DNA from: Betaproteobacteria bacterium
Lineage (GTDB): Bacteria > Pseudomonadota > Gammaproteobacteria > Burkholderiales > Rhodocyclaceae
NCBI GenBank assembly: GCA_019136545.1
Contig: JAGVUA010000123.1
Coordinates: forward strand, 1-55,974
Reading direction: 5' to 3'
Length of the DNA stretch: 55,974 nucleotides
In this document: in pieces, positions 45,562-54,865 of the stretch
How positions within the stretch are numbered: position 1 is the first letter of the stretch
Layout: each line of letters starts with the position of its first letter
Translations under genes and position numbers: made by a program
Notes under the pieces: model-generated
The model's input: the letters and a program-made list of their open reading frames with translations, nothing else
Told to the model about the DNA's origin: nothing
Database searches by the model: none

Positions 45562-46431
45562 GTGGAACTCGACCAATTCCTGCAACGCGCCGAGGGCTTG
45601 CTGGCACGCATCGAGGCTTTGTTGCCGCCGCCGCCGCCGCCGCCCGACTGGAACGCCAAGGCCTTCCGCTGGCGCAAGCGGCAGAACCGCGGCCATCTCG
45701 AGGCCGTGCGTCATCCGCACCGCATTCGCCTCGACGACCTCTGCGAAGTCGACGAACAGAAGCAGCGCATCGAGCAGAACACCCGCCAGTTCGTCGCTGG
45801 GAGGAGCGCGAACAACGTGCTGCTCACCGGTGCGCGCGGCACCGGCAAGTCGTCGCTGATCAAGGCCGTGCTGCACAAGTTCGCCGGCAAGGGCCTGCGC
45901 TTGATCGAGGTCGACAAGCACGACCTCGCCGACCTGCCGGAGATCATCGACCTGATCGCCGGACGGCCGGAGCGCTTCATCATCTTCTGCGACGACCTGT
46001 CCTTCGAGGCGAGCGAGCCCGGCTACAAGGCGCTCAAGTCCGCGCTCGACGGCTCCATCGCCGGCATGCCGGAGAACCTGCTGATCTATGCCACCTCCAA
46101 CCGCCGCCACCTGATGCCGGAACTGATGGCGGAGAACCTGCAGACCACGCGCGCCGAGAACGGCGAAATCCATCCCGGCGAGACGACCGAGGAAAAAGTG
46201 TCGCTGTCGGAGCGCTTCGGCCTCTGGCTCTCGTTCTACCCGTTCGATCAAGACGCCTATCTCGCCATCTGCGAACGCTGGCTCGCCGTGTTCGGGGTAA
46301 GCCCAAAGTCAGCCGCTGCCACACGCCAACAAATTCGCCACGAAGCGCTGCAATGGGCGCGGATGCGCGGCTCGCGCAGCGGCCGCGTGGCCTGGCAGTT
46401 CGCCAGGGACTACGCTGGCAAAAATAAATGA
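45562..46431 (+). CDS. DUF815-type AAA ATPase
   Basis: The 289-residue protein has a Walker A (LLTGARGTGKSSLIKAVL), Walker B-like FIIFCDDLSFE and sensor segment LIYATSNRRHLMPE, which together mark the DUF815 family of AAA-type ATPases. A polyproline run (PPPPPPP) lies near residue 25, before the core. It starts with GTG at 45562, 46 bp from the divergent mltA start. Its substrate is unknown; family members are common beside cell-envelope and Nudix genes in betaproteobacteria. Confidence 0.85.
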   Translation: MELDQFLQRAEGLLARIEALLPPPPPPPDWNAKAFRWRKRQNRGHLEAVRHPHRIRLDDLCEVDEQKQRIEQNTRQFVAGRSANNVLLTGARGTGKSSLIKAVLHKFAGKGLRLIEVDKHDLADLPEIIDLIAGRPERFIIFCDDLSFEASEPGYKALKSALDGSIAGMPENLLIYATSNRRHLMPELMAENLQTTRAENGEIHPGETTEEKVSLSERFGLWLSFYPFDQDAYLAICERWLAVFGVSPKSAAATRQQIRHEALQWARMRGSRSGRVAWQFARDYAGKNK

Positions 46432-46446
46432 CCCGCCCCTCCCGGC

Positions 46447-46466
46447 CTCCCCTCGCGGGGAGGCGC
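46447..46466. terminator. GC-rich hairpin after the DUF815 gene
   Basis: GCCTCCCC-TCGC-GGGGAGGC forms an 8-bp perfect stem with a 4-base loop 15 bp beyond the stop codon. No T-run follows, so it may stabilise the message rather than terminate it. The remaining bases to the Nudix start contain further short inverted repeats (for example GGAGGTTCTCC) but no gene. Confidence 0.4.
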
Positions 46467-46582
46467 CCGCTTGCCTCGCTACGCTCGGATGGTTTGGAGG
46501 TTCTCCGAACAAGCGATAGCGCGGGTTGCGCCTCCGGCGCGTGCCGCCCCGACTCGGGACGGCCCTTCGTCGGGGCTGCTGC

Positions 46583-47515
46583 GTGAAGATCACCGAAGTC
46601 GCGGCCGCCGTCATCGAGAAACCGGACGGCAGTTTCCTGCTCGGCCAGCGCGCCCCGGACACCTTCTATCCCGGCTATTGGGAATTCCCCGGCGGCAAGG
46701 TCGAGGCCGGCGAAACGCCGCGCGACGCGCTGGTCCGAGAGCTGAAGGAGGAACTCGAGATCGAGGTGCTGCGCGCCACGCCGTGGATCGTGCGCGAGCA
46801 TGTGTACGAGCACGCGCACGTGCGCCTGCATTTCTTCCGCGTGCCCGCGTGGCGCGGCGAACTGCGCGACCACGTGCATGCTGCGCTCGAATGGCAGCGG
46901 CCCGGCGCCACCACCGTGGCGCCGATGCTGCCGGCCAACGCGCCGGTGCTGGCGGCGCTGGCGCTGCCCGACTTCTATGGCATTACCCACGCGCACGAGA
47001 TCGGCGTGCCGCCACAGCTGACTTTGCTCGAACGCGCGCTGAAGAACGGGTTGCGTCTGGTGCAGCTGCGGGAACCGAAACTGCCCGCCGGTGAGCGCGA
47101 GGCCTTCGCAGCCGCCGCCGCCGCGCTCTGCCGGCACCATGGCGCGCGCCTGCTGATCAACGGCGACGCGCCGCTTGCCGAGGCAGTGGGCGCCGACGGC
47201 CTGCACCTGACCGGCGAGCAGCTCAAGGAGCTGCGCGGCCGGCCGAACTTGCCGCTGGTCGCGGCCTCCTGCCACGACGCGGCCGAGCTGAAACGCGCCG
47301 CCGAATATCGGCTCGACTTCGCGGTGCTCGGCGCCGTCAAGCCGACCGCCAGCCATCCGGGCCGGCCCGGCATCGGCTGGGAAGCGCTGGCGCGCCTGCT
47401 GGAGCACTGCCCGCTGCCGGTGTATGCGATCGGCGGCCTGGGCCGCGCCGATCTCGATTCAGCCCGGGCCGCCGGCGCCCACGGCATCGCCGCCATCCGC
47501 GTCGCCTGGATCTGA
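46583..47515 (+). CDS. Nudix hydrolase fused to a ThiE/TenI-like domain
   Basis: The 310-residue protein has an N-terminal MutT-type Nudix domain with the box [21 protein letters not shown], which cleaves oxidised nucleoside triphosphates such as 8-oxo-dGTP. A C-terminal thiamine-phosphate-synthase-like barrel follows ([61 protein letters not shown]). This two-domain form is a known proteobacterial variant; the role of the second domain is unclear. The GTG at 46583 ([13 protein letters not shown]) places the Nudix fold at the usual distance. Its 3' end overlaps the convergent yacG by 57 bp. Confidence 0.88.
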   Translation: MKITEVAAAVIEKPDGSFLLGQRAPDTFYPGYWEFPGGKVEAGETPRDALVRELKEELEIEVLRATPWIVREHVYEHAHVRLHFFRVPAWRGELRDHVHAALEWQRPGATTVAPMLPANAPVLAALALPDFYGITHAHEIGVPPQLTLLERALKNGLRLVQLREPKLPAGEREAFAAAAAALCRHHGARLLINGDAPLAEAVGADGLHLTGEQLKELRGRPNLPLVAASCHDAAELKRAAEYRLDFAVLGAVKPTASHPGRPGIGWEALARLLEHCPLPVYAIGGLGRADLDSARAAGAHGIAAIRVAWI

Positions 47516-47683
47516 TTCGGCGGCCGGCACCCGGTACTCCTCGTTGGCCCAGGCGCCGAGATCGATCTGTTTGCAGCGCGCCGAGCAGAACGGCCGATAG
47601 ACGCTCTCGGGGCGCCACTCGACCGGCTTGCCGCAGATCGGGCAGTTCACGACGGGGGGCTTTTGCGCGCGATCAGCCGCCAT
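47459..47683 (-). CDS. yacG: Zinc protein YacG (DNA gyrase inhibitor family)
   Basis: The 74-residue protein has the YacG zinc site [24 protein letters not shown] (C-x2-C-x15-C-x3-C) and the following [15 protein letters not shown]. YacG in E. coli binds GyrB and inhibits gyrase. The C-terminal 19 residues are Gly/Asp-rich and are encoded antisense to the end of the Nudix gene. Its start overlaps the end of the exosortase-associated gene by 11 bp. Confidence 0.93.
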   Translation of the reverse strand: MAADRAQKPPVVNCPICGKPVEWRPESVYRPFCSARCKQIDLGAWANEEYRVPAAESDPGDADGGDAVGAGGPG

Positions 47684-48290
47684 CGCCGCGCCCCATCTGC
47701 TGATTCAGCCAGCCTTCGACGACGATGGAGGAAAAGAAGGCGCGGTCGAACCAGAGCCAGAGGAGGACCGGCGCCAGCGTCGGCAGCAGCAGGCTGCCGA
47801 ACTGGTAGCCGAGCGCAATGCCTTCCATCTGCCAGGCGGCGATGCCCAGGGCGGCCGGACTGCCGCCGGCGACGATGATCTGCTTGAGAATGCTGAACAC
47901 GATGCTGAACGCCTGCGGCACCCACAGGATGACATAGCCGGCCAGGGCCTTGCCGGCCATGTGCCGGCCGCGCGCGGCGAACAGCAGGGCGAGAAACAAT
48001 GGCAGGCCATAGGCATACCGGGCCGGTTCGACCTCCGCGATCAGTTCCGCCACGCCCTTGCCGTCCTTCTGGGTGGCCGCCGGAACGATCACCCGCGTGT
48101 CCACTTCGATGCGCCCCGGCTCCTTGTGCACGGTGCGCACCCACTGCTTGGCCCCATTGCCGAGCGCGATGTGGGCAAGACCGGCGGCAGGGTAGCTTGT
48201 CCAGGCCGACACCTGCATCCACACCACCGTCAGCACCAGGAACCAAGCCAAGGCTGCGAAAAAGAATCCCCAGATCGTGCGGTGCGCCAT
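47673..48290 (-). CDS. Exosortase H-associated membrane protein
   Basis: The 205-residue protein has an N-terminal membrane helix ([19 protein letters not shown]), a periplasmic stretch of about 70 residues ([16 protein letters not shown]) and three or four further helices. It lies 4 bp after the exosortase gene. Proteins with this layout are the regular partner of exosortase H; their job in sorting is not known. Alternatives are few because the gene is otherwise unlike known families. Confidence 0.75.
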   Translation of the reverse strand: MAHRTIWGFFFAALAWFLVLTVVWMQVSAWTSYPAAGLAHIALGNGAKQWVRTVHKEPGRIEVDTRVIVPAATQKDGKGVAELIAEVEPARYAYGLPLFLALLFAARGRHMAGKALAGYVILWVPQAFSIVFSILKQIIVAGGSPAALGIAAWQMEGIALGYQFGSLLLPTLAPVLLWLWFDRAFFSSIVVEGWLNQQMGRGDGG

Positions 48291-48294
48291 GGCG

Positions 48295-48786
48295 TCAGGC
48301 GGCGACTGCCCGCTGCGGTGCCGCCCGCACCCAAAGCAGCCAAACGATCAGCACGTCGAGCATGATCAAGCCCTGCCAGAGGTATTCATGGGCGATGCGA
48401 AACGCGTCTTCGTTCCATTGCCCGAGGTAGAAGAGGCTGATCACGCGCACGACATTGAGGCCCTGGATCGCCGCAAAGCCGAGCACCAGCCCCCATGCCT
48501 TGTGTCGCCAGCCGGTCGGAAAAGCAAGCACGGCCGCAAACAGAATGATGCAGGCCTCGATGCCGTTGCATCCCGGCTCAATCGATACGCCAAAGCCCGT
48601 GGCGGGATTCCACAGCACCTTGCCCATCGCGGCGGCATTGGCGTCGAACCAGGTGACCAGCATCACGCAGGTTCTGGCGAGCAAGGCCGTCCAGGGCAGT
48701 ACGACATGCTGCTGGACGGGCTGCAGCAACTCCAGGCCGAACAGGAGAATTTGAAGCCCGAGAAAGATGGCGAAGAAGCGGCGCAC
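48295..48786 (-). CDS. xrtH: Exosortase H (IPTL-CTERM sorting transpeptidase)
   Basis: The 163-residue inner-membrane protein has about five helices and the exosortase catalytic set: Cys73 in EPGCNGIEAC, Arg114 in LNVVRVISLFY and His133 in AHEYLWQG. XrtH is proposed to cut proteins at a C-terminal IPTLxxWG signal and attach them to a surface carrier. Such a protein is encoded immediately upstream. The GTG at 48786 is preferred because the only longer start would lie upstream of a stable hairpin, and because the residues between are not membrane-like. It would be cotranscribed with its partner gene. Confidence 0.9.
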   Translation of the reverse strand: MRRFFAIFLGLQILLFGLELLQPVQQHVVLPWTALLARTCVMLVTWFDANAAAMGKVLWNPATGFGVSIEPGCNGIEACIILFAAVLAFPTGWRHKAWGLVLGFAAIQGLNVVRVISLFYLGQWNEDAFRIAHEYLWQGLIMLDVLIVWLLWVRAAPQRAVAA

Positions 48787-48804
48787 GGGCGAATTCTCGC
48801 ATGA

Positions 48805-48836
48805 GCGAAGACACCCGTTTCCCGAGGTGTCTTCGC
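48805..48836 (-). terminator. Hairpin between the IPTL-CTERM gene and exosortase H
   Basis: An 11-bp perfect stem (GCGAAGACACC / GGTGTCTTCGC) with a 10-base loop lies 12 bp after the surface-protein stop. It lacks a T-run, so it may act as an attenuator or a 3'-end stabiliser rather than a full terminator. Confidence 0.6.
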
Positions 48837-48847
48837 CCAAGCTCCCG

Positions 48848-51800
48848 CTAGCTTGCGGGGCGGCGCCGTACCTGCATCAGGCCCAGCCAGGCCATGAGCA
48901 TCGACAACGCCAGCAGACCCCACTCGGACAGCGTGGGAATGCCGGTGGTAGTCCAGCCGCCGGGAGGCGGGGGACCGCGCGGGTCGATCTCGCCGAACAG
49001 GTTTTCCGCGGAAACCTCGTTGGCGCCAGAGAGGTTGATCCCCGTGATCTGGCTCGGCGTGGTCGACTTGGGCGTCGCCGTGCCTCCCGTGGTTCCGGCG
49101 GTCGTGAAGCCGCTTTGGGTACCCAACGGCTGGGCCGGCTGCGTGAGCGTATAGCCGGCGCCGTCGCTTTCCGGTACGCCATGGAAAGCGAAGGTACCGT
49201 CGGCGAGTGTCGTGGTGCTCAGGTTTACCGGATTGCCGCTGGCATCGTTGCCGGTGAGCCGGATCACTTGCCCGCCGATGCCGACATCGGTACCGTTGAA
49301 GCTGCCGTTGTCGTCGAAATCGCTATACACCCGACCATACACGGCGCGGTCGTTACCGATTTCGGCGAAATTGTTGCCCGTCGAGATGCTGCCCGGGGGC
49401 AACACGATGCCCGAGATGCGGCTGGGCAAGGTCGAGGTGCCGGTCGCGGTACCCGCCGTACCGTTGGCCACCGCCGGGCCCGCCGTCGTGATGCCGTTGT
49501 TGCTGGCCGGCGGCTGGACCGGCTCGGTGACGGTATAGCCGCTGGCGTCGGACGGCGGCAGGTTGCTGAAGCTGTAGTTGCCGCTCGCGTCGGTCAGCAC
49601 GCTCAGGTTCACCGGGTTGCCTTGCCAGTCGGTCCCGGTCAGCACCACTTGCACGCCGGCCAGGCCTGCATCGGCGCCTTGCTGGATACCGTCGTGGTTG
49701 TCGTCCATGAACACCGTGCCGGCAATGCCGACCGTTGCCACTTCGGAAAAGTTGTTGTTGGGCGAACCGCTGACGCGCGAGTTGTCGCCACCGTCGTTGC
49801 CGAGCACGATGCCGACGATCTGACTCGACGTTGCCGTCGGGTTCGACGCCGTGCCGGGCGTGCCCGAACTGGCGCCGATGGCGACGATGCTGCCTTGCCG
49901 GGTGACGCTGTTCAGCGAGCCGGCCGGCTGGGCCGGCTGACACACCGAGTAGGTACCCGCAGGCAGTTCCGCGAAGGCGTAGTTGCCTTGGGCATCGGTA
50001 TGCGTAGTGAACAACAGGGTGCCGGCGCAGGTGGCACCGCTGCGCAACTGGATCTCCTCTCCGGCGATCGGCCCATCCGTGCCGGCGAGGTAGACCCCGT
50101 CGAGCGGCGCGAGGTTGTCGAGGAAGACCTTGCCCGAGATATAGCCCAGGGTACTGACCAGCAGCGGCGCATTGGCCGGTTGCTGGTTCGAACCGAAGTT
50201 GGTCTGCAGCGCGCCGACCGGCAGGTTGTTGTTGTAACTGCCGGGGAGCGCGGCCGTCACGTCGACTTCGACTCGGCAACCGCCGGGCGGAATGACGGCG
50301 CCGCTGTTCAGGCGCACCGTCGGACTGCCGATCGCCGCCTGGACGACGCCCACGCCGCCCGGACAGGTAGTGGCCAGATTGTTCGGGTTCGCCACCACCA
50401 TCGCGCCAGGCGCGGTCGGCAAGGTGTCGGTCAGATGGGCGGTCAGGGTCATGTTGCTGTCGTTGTCGTTGTCGACCACGATAGTCAGCCGCGACTTGCC
50501 GTTGGGGGGAATGACGGGCGGATCAAACTGCTTGCCGACACCGGGCGGGCTGGTCACCACGATCCGCGCGCGCGTCTGTTCTTCGTTGCCAACGCCTTCG
50601 AAGGTCGTCAGCGCGCCCGACGCGATCTGGTTCGTGTAGGTGCCGGCAATATTGCTGAGCACGTTCACGGTGACCGTGCAGAAACCGTTGGCCGGTATCG
50701 TCGCGCCCGTCAGGCGAATGCTGGTGGCCGAAGCATCGGCCATCACCGTGCCGCCGGCGCAGGTAGTCGCCGCGGCCGGCACGATGGCGACCACCAATCC
50801 GGTCGGCAGATTGTCGGTCAGCGCCGCTTCGGTCAGGTTGTCGGCATTCGGGTTTTCGAGGCGAATGACGAGTGGCGCAGCGGCGCCCGGCGCACGGCTG
50901 GCTTCCCCGGTGGCAAAGCCACCCGGGTTGCCGGTATCCAGCGTGAAGCCGCCGATGGCTTTGTGAATCACCACCGGCATTTTGACGCGCAAGGTTGCCG
51001 TGGCGGGATCGGCGTTGGTCACCGAACCACCGCCGACGACGGCGGACAGCGTACCGGCGGGGATGGTGTTCACATATACGCCTTCGGCGGCCGCCGTCAC
51101 GTCGATCTCGGCGTAGCACGAAGCGGCGACACCGCCCGCAGCAGCGGCAAGCGTGCCGCCACTGACGCGCACCTGGGTCGCCGACGGAGCGCTGACCACG
51201 GCGCCGGCGCACGTGGTGGTGGGATTCGGCCCCGCTGGTACCGTCACGCCGGCCGGCAGGTTGTCGGTCAACGACAGGCTGTTGGCCGGCTGAGTGGCGC
51301 CGTTGTAGAACGTCAGGCGCAAGCGGGAGCGTTCGCCCGATTTCATGACGGTGGGCGTGAATTGTTTGGTGATGCCGATACTGGTCTGGGTCGTCAGACT
51401 GGTGGTGGCTTGCTGGGTATTCGACAAGCCCTGGTCGGTGCGGATCGCTCCGACCGGAATGTAGTTGGTGACGCCGCCGGTTTTCGTTGCCGTGACGTTC
51501 ACCGACACGACGCAACTTGCCGAGCCGGCGAGCGACACGCCACTGACGACCACCGACGCTCCGCCGGGCGCGGCGGCGACGCTGCCGCCCGGACAGGTGG
51601 TCGAGGGCGCCGGGCTGGCGGCGATCACCATGCCATTGGCGGGCGACGCGGCCTGACCGTCGCTGGTGAAGTAGTCGGCCAGGCGAAGCCCGGTGACCGC
51701 CGTCGCACCGTTGGTGATGGTGATGGTCAGGCGACTGGGCTGTCCCGGAAAAGCCAGGGTGCTGGGGCTGGTTGCCTTGGCGACCGTCAGGTTGTTGCCC

Positions 51801-54526
51801 GGCGTGTAGTTCAAGGTCCCCGAAACGGGCGCCTGATTGGTGACGCCGTTATCGAGCGCGGCGATGTTGCCGGCGGGAATGGTATTGGTCCAGCTGGCGC
51901 TACCCGTGGCGACGACATCGAAGCGCAGGTCGCAGGTCCCGCCACCCGCCACCGTGGCGCCGGTGAGCACGATGCTGTTGGCGCCCGGATTGCCGGCGAT
52001 GGCGGTAGCGCCATCGCAAGTCGTGTAGGCATTGGTGGGCGAAGCCAGCACCATGCCGGCGGGCAGCGGATCGGAAACGCGGACATTGGTCAGCGCCGCA
52101 CCGCCGGAGTTGGTGAGCCGGATAGTGGCGGTCGAATGGCCGCCCGACGACACCGTGCCGGGGGTGAAACTCTTGGCCGCCCCCAGGATGGAGTTGTAAG
52201 TGATATTGGCAGTGGCGGTAACGGGGGGAACCACGTTATGCGTCGTGCCGTTGGCGTAGGTTTCGGTGCCCGTCGAGGTCGCGGTGTTGGCAAACACCCC
52301 CGCGGATCCGACGACATCGACCTGAATGACGCAGGTCCCGGGAGCGCCGTTGCCGATGACTCCGCCACTGCTGGCACCACGCGCAGGCAGCGTACCGCCA
52401 TTGAGCGCCACCGACGTCGAGCCGGCGACGGCGGTGATCGTGCCGCCGCAAGTGGTGGCGGCGTTGGCCGGGGTGGCCACCCGCAATTGCGACAGTCCCG
52501 AGCCTGGCATGGTATCGGAGATCGATACACCGCTTAATGGGTTGGCCGAGTAGTTGTTCAAGGTGATGGTCATGCGGGCGATGGTGCCCTCGGGGAGCGG
52601 GCCCGCCGGGTTGAAGGCCTTCGTGGCGGTCAGGGTCGACACATTGACTCCTGCGTTCCCCGACGAGGCGGCACCGCCGTTGCAGACTCCGGCACCGTTG
52701 TCGGTACATACGGAGCCCGCTGGCAGCGTATTGACGGTGGAGCTGCCGTTGCCCGCCGCCGTGGAGACCATGGCATAGAAAGCCACGCTACAGGCTCCGG
52801 GCGTGCTGTCGTTGGTGCGCGCGGGAACGGTGCCGATCACGAAGTTGGCATTGGCGTCGCCCGTGACGTTCGATATCGTCAGATTCGTGCAACCGGTACC
52901 CGAAAGCGTCGGCGTGTAATTGAGACCGGCGATGACGCCGGTCAGAAAAGTCATCCCGTTTCCGAGTGCGTCGAGGATGCGGACGTTGCTCATCGCGGCA
53001 TTCGTCCAGTTTTGCACTGTCACTACGTAACGCACCGGAGCACCGGGGCGCGGGGCGCTGCCGTCGTTCGTCTTCAGCACGCGCAACGTGTCGGCGACGA
53101 GAATGGTGGCCGAGTAATTCTGGCTGACGATGGCTGGATTGCCGACGTCAACGGCACCGGCAGGAATGGCATTGGTGTAGGTGACCGGCGTGTTGTCCGC
53201 CAGGGTCGTTGCGGTGAAGTTGGCCGTCACGGTGCACGAGCTGCCCGCCGGAATGGTGCCGCCGGCGAGACTAACGCCGCGAGGAACGCCTCCCGCATTC
53301 ACAATACTTGCCGTCCCGCCGGCGCAAGTGGTGCTCACGCTGGTAACGTTCAGGCCTCTCAACGGGTCGCCGATACCGTCGATCGGCGAATCGTTGAATG
53401 ACACCACGTTCAATGCCGAACTGCCGGCGTTGCTCAAGGTAATGGTCACGCTGCCGGCCTGACCGCTCGCCAGCGTGGTCGGCGAGAAGCCCTTGCTGAC
53501 GCCGAGTGGCGAGTTGACCGTAATGCCGGCAGTGGCATTGGCCTGGGCATGGATGCCAAGATCGTTGCCGAAGTCGGTGGTGGCATTGATGGTGTTGGTC
53601 TGGCTGCCGGTGGTATAGACGCCGTTGGTGTGGCGGCCCTCGATGGCGACGGTCAACGTGCAACTGCCGTTGGCGGCCAGGGTGCCGCCGCTGGCGCTCA
53701 CGCCGACGTCTCCGGCATTCGGCGTGAATGTGGCGGCGATGCCGGCACCCGTGCAGGTGGATGTCGCATTGGGCGGATTGGCGACCCGGATGATGGCCCC
53801 GCCGGCGCCGAGCGTCGGAAAGTTGTCGGCGATGCTGAAGTTGCCGATCGCGATCGGGTTCGGGTTGTTGACGGTGATCGTCAGCGTCCGCGATGCGCCG
53901 CCGAGGTAGGCCGTTCCGTTGTTGAACGCCTTGGTGATGGTCGGCCTGGCGATGGCCGTGACGTTGACGCTTTGGCTGACGTCGCCGACGTTGGCCACGT
54001 TTCCGCCATCGTTGCCGGTCACGGCGCCGTTGAGAATGGTGTAGGTGTAAGCGGTGCCGCTACCGGTGGAACTGCCGGCGGTCACGGGGATGCGGATCGT
54101 GCAGGTGCCGTCGGTGCTATTGCCGCCGTTGCGCCTTGGAATGACGCCACCGCTCAATTGAATCGCCTGGGTGCCCACAACGGCCGTCAGCGTTCCCGTT
54201 CCCGCGGTCGTGGCGTTGGTGTTGGGGTCGAAGCAGGTATAGGTGGGCGCAGCCGCTATTTTGAGCCCGTTTGGCAGGGTGCCGGGCAGACTGTTGCTGA
54301 AGCCAACGCCGGTAATGTCGGCCGTCGAATTGTTATTGGCCAGGTTGATTTCGAGGACGGTCGTTTCGCCGGGGCGAATATTCGTCGGTTGGCCGGATTG
54401 CAAGGTGATCGAGGCTGCCAGGCCCGCCCAGGCCGTTCCGGCGACCAGGCCGCCGGCGAGCAACACAAGATATTTTCCCGCGTGCGCAAGCTTGCGGATC
54501 TGCGCCATCCGTGACAATGCCGACAT
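48848..54526 (-). CDS. Giant IPTL-CTERM surface protein with ten paired-cysteine repeats
   Basis: The roughly 1,892-residue precursor has a signal peptide (ending TAWAG) from the ATG at 54526, which follows a GGGGGGAA ribosome site. Ten tandem repeats of about 120-150 residues follow, resembling DUF11/CARDB-type adhesin modules. Each has a first Cys in a TxCxG-like segment and a second in a GxCxVxV-like segment. Next come three SdrD-B-like domains (GTVFMDDNHDGIQQGADAGL and similar, with Ca-binding DDNxDG), a Pro/Gly linker and the C-terminal sorting signal IPTLSEWG, then a membrane helix and RRR. It is the evident substrate of the downstream exosortase H. An adhesin or extracellular matrix role is inferred. 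Confidence 0.9.
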   Translation of the reverse strand: MSALSRMAQIRKLAHAGKYLVLLAGGLVAGTAWAGLAASITLQSGQPTNIRPGETTVLEINLANNNSTADITGVGFSNSLPGTLPNGLKIAAAPTYTCFDPNTNATTAGTGTLTAVVGTQAIQLSGGVIPRRNGGNSTDGTCTIRIPVTAGSSTGSGTAYTYTILNGAVTGNDGGNVANVGDVSQSVNVTAIARPTITKAFNNGTAYLGGASRTLTITVNNPNPIAIGNFSIADNFPTLGAGGAIIRVANPPNATSTCTGAGIAATFTPNAGDVGVSASGGTLAANGSCTLTVAIEGRHTNGVYTTGSQTNTINATTDFGNDLGIHAQANATAGITVNSPLGVSKGFSPTTLASGQAGSVTITLSNAGSSALNVVSFNDSPIDGIGDPLRGLNVTSVSTTCAGGTASIVNAGGVPRGVSLAGGTIPAGSSCTVTANFTATTLADNTPVTYTNAIPAGAVDVGNPAIVSQNYSATILVADTLRVLKTNDGSAPRPGAPVRYVVTVQNWTNAAMSNVRILDALGNGMTFLTGVIAGLNYTPTLSGTGCTNLTISNVTGDANANFVIGTVPARTNDSTPGACSVAFYAMVSTAAGNGSSTVNTLPAGSVCTDNGAGVCNGGAASSGNAGVNVSTLTATKAFNPAGPLPEGTIARMTITLNNYSANPLSGVSISDTMPGSGLSQLRVATPANAATTCGGTITAVAGSTSVALNGGTLPARGASSGGVIGNGAPGTCVIQVDVVGSAGVFANTATSTGTETYANGTTHNVVPPVTATANITYNSILGAAKSFTPGTVSSGGHSTATIRLTNSGGAALTNVRVSDPLPAGMVLASPTNAYTTCDGATAIAGNPGANSIVLTGATVAGGGTCDLRFDVVATGSASWTNTIPAGNIAALDNGVTNQAPVSGTLNYTPGNNLTVAKATSPSTLAFPGQPSRLTITITNGATAVTGLRLADYFTSDGQAASPANGMVIAASPAPSTTCPGGSVAAAPGGASVVVSGVSLAGSASCVVSVNVTATKTGGVTNYIPVGAIRTDQGLSNTQQATTSLTTQTSIGITKQFTPTVMKSGERSRLRLTFYNGATQPANSLSLTDNLPAGVTVPAGPNPTTTCAGAVVSAPSATQVRVSGGTLAAAAGGVAASCYAEIDVTAAAEGVYVNTIPAGTLSAVVGGGSVTNADPATATLRVKMPVVIHKAIGGFTLDTGNPGGFATGEASRAPGAAAPLVIRLENPNADNLTEAALTDNLPTGLVVAIVPAAATTCAGGTVMADASATSIRLTGATIPANGFCTVTVNVLSNIAGTYTNQIASGALTTFEGVGNEEQTRARIVVTSPPGVGKQFDPPVIPPNGKSRLTIVVDNDNDSNMTLTAHLTDTLPTAPGAMVVANPNNLATTCPGGVGVVQAAIGSPTVRLNSGAVIPPGGCRVEVDVTAALPGSYNNNLPVGALQTNFGSNQQPANAPLLVSTLGYISGKVFLDNLAPLDGVYLAGTDGPIAGEEIQLRSGATCAGTLLFTTHTDAQGNYAFAELPAGTYSVCQPAQPAGSLNSVTRQGSIVAIGASSGTPGTASNPTATSSQIVGIVLGNDGGDNSRVSGSPNNNFSEVATVGIAGTVFMDDNHDGIQQGADAGLAGVQVVLTGTDWQGNPVNLSVLTDASGNYSFSNLPPSDASGYTVTEPVQPPASNNGITTAGPAVANGTAGTATGTSTLPSRISGIVLPPGSISTGNNFAEIGNDRAVYGRVYSDFDDNGSFNGTDVGIGGQVIRLTGNDASGNPVNLSTTTLADGTFAFHGVPESDGAGYTLTQPAQPLGTQSGFTTAGTTGGTATPKSTTPSQITGINLSGANEVSAENLFGEIDPRGPPPPGGWTTTGIPTLSEWGLLALSMLMAWLGLMQVRRRPAS

Positions 54527-54676
54527 GTTCCCCCCAATCGCTACGCTACCCCACCCTACCGAAGCCAATCCTCAGCGAGCCGCGCGCGATTTTACAAGAG
54601 ATGCTTTGGCGGCTTGATTACCGACACAATGATTTGCAGAGTGACTTCCAGCGTTATTAGCAATTACATGCAAAAG

Positions 54677-54865
54677 TCAGCCTTGACATGACGCCGAGCG
54701 GCGCTCGCAGGCCTGCTTGGCGGCGCAGCTACCGCACTTCGTGGTATCCCGGAAAGGCCCGAGCTGCGGATGCCTCGTCGCGAATCTTCGGTACAGCCGC
54801 TCGATGACGATTCCGCCGATCATGACGACAAAAATAAACCCGATGCTCAGGAACAAGGTGCTCAT
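54677..54865 (-). CDS. Small cysteine-rich single-pass membrane protein linked to Rnf
   Basis: The 62-residue protein has one N-terminal membrane helix (LFLSIGFIFVVMIGGIVIE) and a cytoplasmic tail with four cysteines in KCGSCAAKQACERRSASC. The start overlaps the rnfA stop by four bases (ATGA), so it is coupled to the Rnf operon. Small Cys-rich membrane proteins of this kind accompany Rnf/Nqr complexes (NqrM is one example) and may help deliver iron, but this one is not clearly NqrM. The 150 bp beyond it contain no gene that I can support. Confidence 0.7.
   Translation of the reverse strand: MSTLFLSIGFIFVVMIGGIVIERLYRRFATRHPQLGPFRDTTKCGSCAAKQACERRSASCQG

Noticed and set aside
46432-46582. Possible small gene or REP element between the DUF815 and Nudix genes
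   Set aside because: Only short GC-rich inverted repeats are visible, no second copy occurs in the window, and the longer Nudix start through this stretch lacks similarity.
48767-52537. Long open frame antisense to the IPTL-CTERM protein (1,256 codons)
   Set aside because: A shadow of the repetitive, GC-rich surface-protein gene; the translation is Arg/Gly/Asp-rich repeats without a fold.
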